This document shows positions 59,237 through 64,000 of a stretch of DNA of 64,000 nt, one piece after another. The DNA comes from an uncultured Bacilli bacterium (GTDB lineage: Bacteria; Bacillota_I; Bacilli_A; RF39; UBA660): assembly GCA_910584165.1 (NCBI GenBank), contig CAJTZU010000005.1, positions 91,866-155,865 on the forward strand, written 5' to 3'. A program made the position numbers and the translations under genes. Position 1 is the first letter of the stretch. The number at the start of each line of letters is the position of its first letter. The notes under the pieces were generated by a model. That model was not told the DNA's origin. It did not search any database and was given only the letters and a program-made list of their open reading frames with translations.

Positions 59237-59255
59237 GGAATAGGAGGTTTTTTTT
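59221..59255 (+). terminator. Terminator of the pilin-VWA gene, overlapping the spoVA promoter and ribosome site
   Basis: CTCTTATTCC / GGAATAGGAG (one G-T pair) with an ATACTA loop and eight T directly before the spoVAC ATG. The right arm contains the AGGAG of the ribosome site, so in a read-through mRNA that site would be hidden. Confidence 0.75.
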
Positions 59256-59696
59256 ATGGATAAAAATAAGTATAAAGTGTTAGTAGATAAATATACACCA
59301 AAAGAGAATCGATTATATAATGGTTTGATAGCTTTTACAGTAGGAGGATTAATGGGGATGTTAGGGCAATTCCTTGTAAGTTTTTATTCCTATTATTTAG
59401 AGATTCCTTCTAAAGAAGCAAGTGTATTTATGATTGTTACGTTAGTATTTTTAGGGTGTTTCTTAACTTGTTTAGGGTTCTTTGATAAGTTAGTATCACT
59501 AGCTAGATGTGGGTTAATTATTCCTATTACAGGTTTTGCTCATTCAATGATGAGTGCAGCACTCGAGTATAAGAGGGAAGGATTGGTTACTGGTATTGGG
59601 GCAAATATCTTTAAATTAGCTGGTACTGTTATTATGTTTGGAGTTGTCAGTGCTTATTTATTTGGACTTCTTAGAATTGTAGTGATGGGGGGATAA
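59256..59696 (+). CDS. spoVAC: Stage V sporulation protein AC
   Basis: 146 residues with four hydrophobic segments. NGLIAFTVGGLMGMLGQFLVSFY, CGLIIPITGFAHSMMSAALEY and YKREGLVTGIGANIFKLAGTVI follow SpoVAC. With SpoVAD and SpoVAE it forms the inner forespore membrane channel for dipicolinic acid uptake and release. Transcribed from the sigma-G-type promoter; 1 nt gap to spoVAD. Confidence 0.92.
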   Translation: MDKNKYKVLVDKYTPKENRLYNGLIAFTVGGLMGMLGQFLVSFYSYYLEIPSKEASVFMIVTLVFLGCFLTCLGFFDKLVSLARCGLIIPITGFAHSMMSAALEYKREGLVTGIGANIFKLAGTVIMFGVVSAYLFGLLRIVVMGG

Positions 59697-59697
59697 T

Positions 59698-60696
59698 ATG
59701 ACTTTTAAATATAATAGTGTATATATTAATGGGACAAGTACTATTACAGGACCATATGAAGCAAAGGGACCATTTAATAAGTATTATGATAAAAGTTATA
59801 ATAATTTTTATTGTGGTACAAAGACATGGGAACAAGCTGAAAGCAAAATGTTAGTTGAAAGTGTGGATACTGTTTTATCAAAAGTAATGAAAATAAAAAG
59901 TGAAGTGGATTTACACATATCAGGAGATTTATTAAATCAAATTGTCTCTACGAATTATGCGAGTGCGACTATTGGTATTCCTTTAATTGGTATTTATTCT
60001 GCTTGTTCTACTAGTGTATTAGGTTTAATTTTAGCAAGTAATATGTTGAATGTAGGACAGATTAAAAATTGCGTTGTAAGTGTTTCTTCTCATAACAATA
60101 GTAGTGAAAAACAATTTAGACAGCCCGTAGAGTATGGTGGTCCTAAAAGAAAAACGGCAACATTTACAGTAACAGGGGCAGCTAGTGCTTATTTAAGTAA
60201 TAAGAAGTCCCCAATTAAAGTAGAAAGCGCAACTATTGGGAAAGTAATTGATTTAGGGGTAACAGATCCTTATCACATGGGTGCTGCTATGGCTCCATCT
60301 GCTGCTTCTACAATTTATAATCATTTAAAAGATACAGGAAGAGATATCTCTTATTATGATTTAGTATTAACAGGAGATTTAGGGGTTTATGGAAAGAAGA
60401 TTTTATCAGAGTATCTAAGGGTAGAATATCATATTGATTTAAAGAATTATGATGATAGTGCCTGTATGATTTATGATTTAGACAATCAACCAGTTTTTGC
60501 AGGTGGTAGTGGTCCTGCTTGTCTACCATTAGTTGCTTATAGTTATATTTTTGAAAAGATGAAGAGAAAAGAAATTAGAAGAGTTCTTTTAGTAGCTACA
60601 GGAGCACTTTTATCGCCAACGATGACGAATCAGAAATTATCGATTCCAAGTGTTTCTCATGCAATTAGTTTGGAGGTTAATGATGATTTATCTTAA
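59698..60696 (+). CDS. spoVAD: Stage V sporulation protein AD
   Basis: 332 residues, GGGGGGAT upstream. A thiolase-fold protein without thiolase activity: GPYEAKGPFNKYYDKSYNNF, GIYSACSTSVLGLILASNML, VDLGVTDPYHMGAAMAPSA-like text and FAGGSGPACLPLVAYSY near the end. SpoVAD binds dipicolinic acid. Its gene overlaps spoVAE by 14 nt. Confidence 0.93.
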   Translation: MTFKYNSVYINGTSTITGPYEAKGPFNKYYDKSYNNFYCGTKTWEQAESKMLVESVDTVLSKVMKIKSEVDLHISGDLLNQIVSTNYASATIGIPLIGIYSACSTSVLGLILASNMLNVGQIKNCVVSVSSHNNSSEKQFRQPVEYGGPKRKTATFTVTGAASAYLSNKKSPIKVESATIGKVIDLGVTDPYHMGAAMAPSAASTIYNHLKDTGRDISYYDLVLTGDLGVYGKKILSEYLRVEYHIDLKNYDDSACMIYDLDNQPVFAGGSGPACLPLVAYSYIFEKMKRKEIRRVLLVATGALLSPTMTNQKLSIPSVSHAISLEVNDDLS

Positions 60697-61033
60697 TTCA
60701 TTTTTATTCTGTGGCTTTGTCTGCCTAATTGGACAAATTATTTTAGATAATACCAAGTTAACGCCTGGCCATATTACAAGTATGTTTGTAGTGACTGGAG
60801 CATTTCTAGATATTTTTGGAATTTATGATCAAATTATTTTATGGGCTGGTGGAGGAGCAATGGTTCCTATTACTAGCTTTGGCCATTCTTTAATTCATGG
60901 TGCATTAGATACTGTGAATCAATATGGTATGATGGGACTATTTATGGGGATGTTTGATTTAACTTCAGCAGGAATTGTCGCAGCTATTATTTTTTCTTTT
61001 CTATTCGCACTAGTTTTTAAACCAAGAGACTAA
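60683..61033 (+). CDS. spoVAE: Stage V sporulation protein AE
   Basis: 116 residues from the second ATG (60683), which is best spaced from GGAGGT; 60680 is an alternative. LFCGFVCLIGQIILDNTKLTPGHITSMFVV and GGGAMVPITSFGHSLIHGAL match SpoVAE (the SpoVAEb part). Four membrane segments. Partner of SpoVAC in the dipicolinate channel. No spoVAA, AB, AF genes are here, as in most Clostridia. Confidence 0.92.
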   Translation: MIYLNSFLFCGFVCLIGQIILDNTKLTPGHITSMFVVTGAFLDIFGIYDQIILWAGGGAMVPITSFGHSLIHGALDTVNQYGMMGLFMGMFDLTSAGIVAAIIFSFLFALVFKPRD

Positions 61034-61050
61034 TAATTTAGTCTTTTTTT
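61027..61050 (+). terminator. Terminator of the spoVA operon
   Basis: AGACTAA / TTAGTCT, 4-nt loop, then seven T; it overlaps the spoVAE stop codon. Confidence 0.72.
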
Positions 61051-61084
61051 CTTGCTATTTAAATACAATTATATAGGTGATGTT

Positions 61085-61312
61085 ATGTCTATTCGCTCCT
61101 ATTTTATAGATGAAGAATTTCAAATCATTTATTTGCCTAATCAAATAGACATTATTAATTATCAAGAAATAGACTCATTTGATGATGAAAAAATAAGGAT
61201 TCGCTATAAAGAAGGAGTATTAGTAATAGGTGGAAAAAATCTTTCTATTAATAAATTATTAGAAGATGAAGTATTAATAGGTGGCAAAATAGAAAAAATA
61301 GAGTTCAGGTGA
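61085..61312 (+). CDS. yqfC: Sporulation protein YqfC/YabP family
   Basis: 75 residues from the ATG at 61085 (AGGTGAT upstream). A beta-rich small protein: DDEKIRIRYKEGVLVIGGKNLSINKLLEDEVLIGGKIEKIEF is the YabP/YqfC pattern. Paired with YqfD 3 nt downstream, the standard layout in sporulating Bacillota, where the pair is made in the mother cell under sigma-E. No convincing sigma-E promoter is seen. Confidence 0.75.
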   Translation: MSIRSYFIDEEFQIIYLPNQIDIINYQEIDSFDDEKIRIRYKEGVLVIGGKNLSINKLLEDEVLIGGKIEKIEFR

Positions 61313-61315
61313 GAT

Positions 61316-62515
61316 ATGAAAAATAAGAGTATTGAAATAGTAAAAAGTAAAGTTAAATTAAAGATTAAAGGAAAGAATGTTAATCGATATCTTTTAAGAC
61401 TTTCTAAAAATCATATTCCGCTGTTATTTATAGATAAGATATCTAAGGATGAGGTAAATATTCTCATTTATTTTAAAGACTATGAGAATGCTCAAAAATT
61501 AAATACAATTTATGATATCCATTTAATTGAGTATGGGGGATGGGAGAAAGAAAAACATTCTCTTTTTAAAAATAAATGGATTATTTTAGCACTCTTTTTC
61601 TCTCTTCTTTTTTTATGGACATTATCAAAAATGATTTTTAAAGTAGAAATTGTAACAAATAATCAAAATATGAGAGAAAAACTTTTAAGAGAATTGAAAG
61701 AATATGATATTTCAAAATTTCATTTTCAAAAAAATTATCAAACGTTACAAAAAATTAAACAGAAATTATTAGAGAGTCATCATGATGATATAGAATGGCT
61801 TGAGATAGAAAGAAGAGGAACAAAGTATATTATACGATTTGAGCCACGTATTATAGAAAAAGAGAAGGGAAAGTATTCTTACCAACACGTTGTTTCTAAA
61901 AAAAATGCAATTATAAAAAAAGTGGAGAGTTCTAATGGACAAATTATACGTGGTCAGAATGATTATGTTAAAAAGGGAGATATTATAATTAGTGGCTATA
62001 TTTCTTTAAACGGTAGTGTAAAGGAAACGGTATCTGCTCTTGGAAATGTTTATGGAGAAGTATGGTATGAAGTAGATGTATTTTATCCTTTTGGATATTA
62101 TGAGCAAACAAAAACAGGTCGAAAAAAAGAAGTATATGTATTAACTTTTTTAAGTAATCGAATAGAACTATTTAATTTCCATCCATTTTATGATAAAATT
62201 TATACTAGTAGTACTATATTGGAAAAACGTGGATTCCCAATTCGATTTGTAAAAGAAAAGCAAGAAGAAGTCCATACTATTTCTTCGATAGAAACAGTGG
62301 AAGAAGCTACTTTAAAGGCTGTGGATTTAGCAACTAAAAAAATAGAATCTAAATTATCAGAGAAAGAAAAAATTTTAAAATATAAGATTATAAATAGAGA
62401 AATAGAAAATAATGGAGTAACTTTAAAAGTATTTTTTAGTGTATATGAAGATATTACAGATTATTTAGAGATTACTCCTTATGTGGAGGAAAAAGATGAA
62501 GGAAACGGTTCGTGA
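61316..62515 (+). CDS. yqfD: Sporulation protein YqfD
   Basis: 399 residues. An N-terminal soluble part, one membrane helix (about 90-108, WIILALFFSLLFLWTLSKMI) and a long exported domain with LRELKEYDISKFHFQKNYQT, WLEIERRGTKYIIRFEPRI and the region KKNAIIKKVESSNGQIIRGQNDYVKKGDIIISGYI typical of YqfD. Needed for spore formation in B. subtilis. Overlaps the VanZ-like gene by 20 nt. Confidence 0.9.
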   Translation: MKNKSIEIVKSKVKLKIKGKNVNRYLLRLSKNHIPLLFIDKISKDEVNILIYFKDYENAQKLNTIYDIHLIEYGGWEKEKHSLFKNKWIILALFFSLLFLWTLSKMIFKVEIVTNNQNMREKLLRELKEYDISKFHFQKNYQTLQKIKQKLLESHHDDIEWLEIERRGTKYIIRFEPRIIEKEKGKYSYQHVVSKKNAIIKKVESSNGQIIRGQNDYVKKGDIIISGYISLNGSVKETVSALGNVYGEVWYEVDVFYPFGYYEQTKTGRKKEVYVLTFLSNRIELFNFHPFYDKIYTSSTILEKRGFPIRFVKEKQEEVHTISSIETVEEATLKAVDLATKKIESKLSEKEKILKYKIINREIENNGVTLKVFFSVYEDITDYLEITPYVEEKDEGNGS

Positions 62516-63026
62516 TATATTAGTAGGAGTAATGCCCAATATTATCATTTGTTGTGTGATTGCTGTAACTTTAAGGATTACCTATTTGATAAAGAAAAGA
62601 CAACGGCCACAAATTATTAAAGAATTATTTTCTTTAACTTTTTTAGTATATATATTATGCCTATTCTATGCAGTTACTTTTCAAGATATAGATGGGTCTT
62701 GGGCAACCTCTAATCTTCATCCTTTTCACGAAATGTTTCGATATTCTTTTGGAAGTAGATTATTTATAAAAAATGTATTAGGAAATATGATTATGTTTGT
62801 TCCCTATGGATTTTTTAGCTCCTATTTTTTACAAGAGAAAAGAGTAATTCTTATTATGATTTTAACACTTATTGTTTCTTTTACAATTGAGTATATCCAA
62901 TTACAAATTGGAAGAGTATTTGATATAGATGATATTATTCTAAATGTATTAGGAGGTATGATAGGTTCATTTATTTATATTTTATTTCTAAAAGTAGGAA
63001 GTATGTTTACTAAAAATAGGGATTAG
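62496..63026 (+). CDS. VanZ-family membrane protein
   Basis: 176 residues from the ATG at 62496 (GGAGG upstream). Five hydrophobic segments. NLHPFHEMFRYSFGSRLFIKNVLGNMIMFVPYGFF and SFTIEYIQLQIGRVFDIDDIILNVLGGMIGSF carry the VanZ motifs. VanZ proteins of this group give teicoplanin or lipoglycopeptide tolerance in some species, but most are uncharacterised. Coupled to yqfD, not to any van operon. Confidence 0.88.
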   Translation: MKETVRDILVGVMPNIIICCVIAVTLRITYLIKKRQRPQIIKELFSLTFLVYILCLFYAVTFQDIDGSWATSNLHPFHEMFRYSFGSRLFIKNVLGNMIMFVPYGFFSSYFLQEKRVILIMILTLIVSFTIEYIQLQIGRVFDIDDIILNVLGGMIGSFIYILFLKVGSMFTKNRD

Positions 63027-63039
63027 AAGGAGAGTTATA

Positions 63040-63915
63040 GTGAAAAAAAGAAATATATTATTAATAGTAGCAATTTTTTTAGCACTCTTAGTAGTTGCAG
63101 GTGGTGGATACTTAGTTTATAATAAAATTTTAAAAAAAGAGGATAAAACAGTTACAGAAAAAGATACAAATAGGAATGATGAGAAAGAAGAACAAGCAGT
63201 GGCGCTTGATACGGATAGTGAATTAGTTAAAAATTTGTTGTCAGAAGTAAAACTATTTTTTTGCTTAGAAGATTATTTTTATGAAGAAGCTCATAAAGAT
63301 ATAACATTAGAAAATATGGAACTTGAAAGAAAATATGCATATGCTATTCAAAGATTAAAGAACGTAAATATTTTACCAATTACAGGAAAATATAATGATG
63401 ATGTTGAACATTGGCAATTTGAAGTAACAGAAAGTGATATGGAGAAAGCCCTTCAAAGTGCTTTAGGTAAGAATGCTATATTAGAGAAAAAAACTATAAA
63501 AGGAGAATTTATTGCTGCTTCTATTGATGATAAGGGTAATAAAAAATTAGGCTTTATAAGTGATATCATTTATAATGATTCAAAAAAAACATTTACTATT
63601 GAAATGTATGAAGCACAGGGTTGTATGGTAGGACCAAAAGCTATCAAAGTAACAAGTGCTTCCAAAAAAGGAAAAGTAGTAACTATTACAGAAAAAGCAA
63701 TGTTTTTAGATTATTCAAAAACTGTAGATACAGAATATGCTGTATACTCTGATTTAGAATATACAAAAGAAATAGGTACAGTAAATATAAGTGAATTTGA
63801 AAATAATTCAGATGTTACTAATAAATATTTAGAGAAAGCTATGACTGTTACTTACACATTTGAAGAAAATGAAGATGGCAGTTATCATTTTGTAAGTAGT
63901 AAAATGATAAATTAG
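63040..63915 (+). CDS. Anchored exported protein of unknown function
   Basis: 291 residues, GTG start with AAGGAG upstream. One N-terminal helix (about 6-27, LLIVAIFLALLVVAGGGYLVY) and a charged linker, then an exported domain with FFCLEDYFYEEAHKD, VEHWQFEVTESDMEKALQSALG and YEAQGCMVGPKAIKVTS. No named family recognised. Follows the VanZ-like gene by 13 nt, so it is likely in the same unit. Confidence 0.65.
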   Translation: MKKRNILLIVAIFLALLVVAGGGYLVYNKILKKEDKTVTEKDTNRNDEKEEQAVALDTDSELVKNLLSEVKLFFCLEDYFYEEAHKDITLENMELERKYAYAIQRLKNVNILPITGKYNDDVEHWQFEVTESDMEKALQSALGKNAILEKKTIKGEFIAASIDDKGNKKLGFISDIIYNDSKKTFTIEMYEAQGCMVGPKAIKVTSASKKGKVVTITEKAMFLDYSKTVDTEYAVYSDLEYTKEIGTVNISEFENNSDVTNKYLEKAMTVTYTFEENEDGSYHFVSSKMIN

Positions 63916-63948
63916 AAGAGAATATTTAGATATTATCTTTTTTTAAAA
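63915..63948 (+). terminator. Weak terminator-like hairpin
   Basis: AGAGAATAT / ATATTATCT with one mismatch, followed by seven T. Confidence 0.5.
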
Positions 63949-63990
63949 GGAAAATGGAAAGAAATCACTAATAATATAGTATGAGGGATT

Positions 63991-64000
63991 ATGAAAGCAA
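63991..64000 (+). CDS. Start of a truncated gene at the window edge
   Basis: ATG AAA GCA A follows TATAGT (promoter-like) and AGGGATT. Only three codons are visible; no function can be given. Confidence 0.4.

Overview
This window is A+T-rich DNA from a low-GC member of the Bacillota (Bacilli- or Clostridia-like, probably an anaerobic gut-type bacterium). Three things point there: a sporulation cluster (spoVAC-spoVAD-spoVAE, a YqfC/YabP-type gene, yqfD) behind a promoter that matches sigma-G; separate genes related to 2-hydroxyacyl-CoA dehydratase and its activase; and many single-pass membrane proteins with Asn/Ser/Thr-rich linkers. TGA is used as a stop codon, so this is not a Mycoplasma-type code. 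I cannot name the genus from sequence alone.

Layout. 1-2233 (minus): a three-gene cluster of an acyl-CoA dehydratase activase (cut by the window edge) and two dehydratase-like proteins. 2319-9784: cupin, metallo-beta-lactamase-fold hydrolase, D-Ala-D-Ala ligase, pyruvate kinase, several anchored proteins and a PHP phosphoesterase. 9845-16074: a LysR regulator, then a two-component system feeding an ABC exporter whose promoter carries a direct-repeat operator. 16122-18428: three related proteins that pair Cys-rich cytoplasmic zinc ribbons (two of the three) with a similar exported Cys-flanked domain. 18570-18730: tRNA-Ile and tRNA-Glu. 18766-19395: a zinc-dependent phospholipase C-like protein.

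19491-56696 is an apparently complete prophage of about 37 kb, inserted in the 3' end of a tRNA-Lys gene. A 17-bp core is duplicated at the two ends and the intact tRNA lies at the right end. Left to right: integrase, a lipoprotein, ImmA-like protease and CI-like repressor (leftward); divergent promoters with palindromic operators; a Cro-like protein, small DNA-binding protein, replication initiator containing iterons, helicase loader and a second tyrosine recombinase; about 25 small early genes (HD hydrolase, adenine methyltransferase-like, ASCH, SPFH/prohibitin and others); a sigma-like late regulator; a leftward accessory operon (37058 to 34982) driven by a strong promoter with two 18-bp repeats; a G+C-rich non-coding packaging (cos-like) region; then the HK97-type late operon (HNH, TerS, TerL, portal, ClpP-like protease, capsid, connectors, tail tube, G/GT frameshift chaperones, tape measure, Dit, Tal, a frameshifted DUF859-type protein, two short receptor-binding-like proteins, XhlA, holin, endolysin) and a small terminal cargo gene.

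56682-64000 returns to the chromosome: tRNA-Lys, a DUF1287 protein, a pilin-like/VWA fusion protein, the spoVA-yqfCD sporulation cluster, a VanZ-family protein and an anchored protein of unknown function.

The most unusual signals are: a (TACA)n tract inside a translated leader just upstream of the receptor-binding genes, which could make them phase-variable; the leftward accessory operon with its tiny first gene and repeated operator; a terminator hairpin that contains a consensus sigma-G -10 element in front of spoVAC; and the structured packaging region. Nearly all vegetative promoters that can be read here use a TGnTATAAT extended -10, often directly after the previous gene's terminator.
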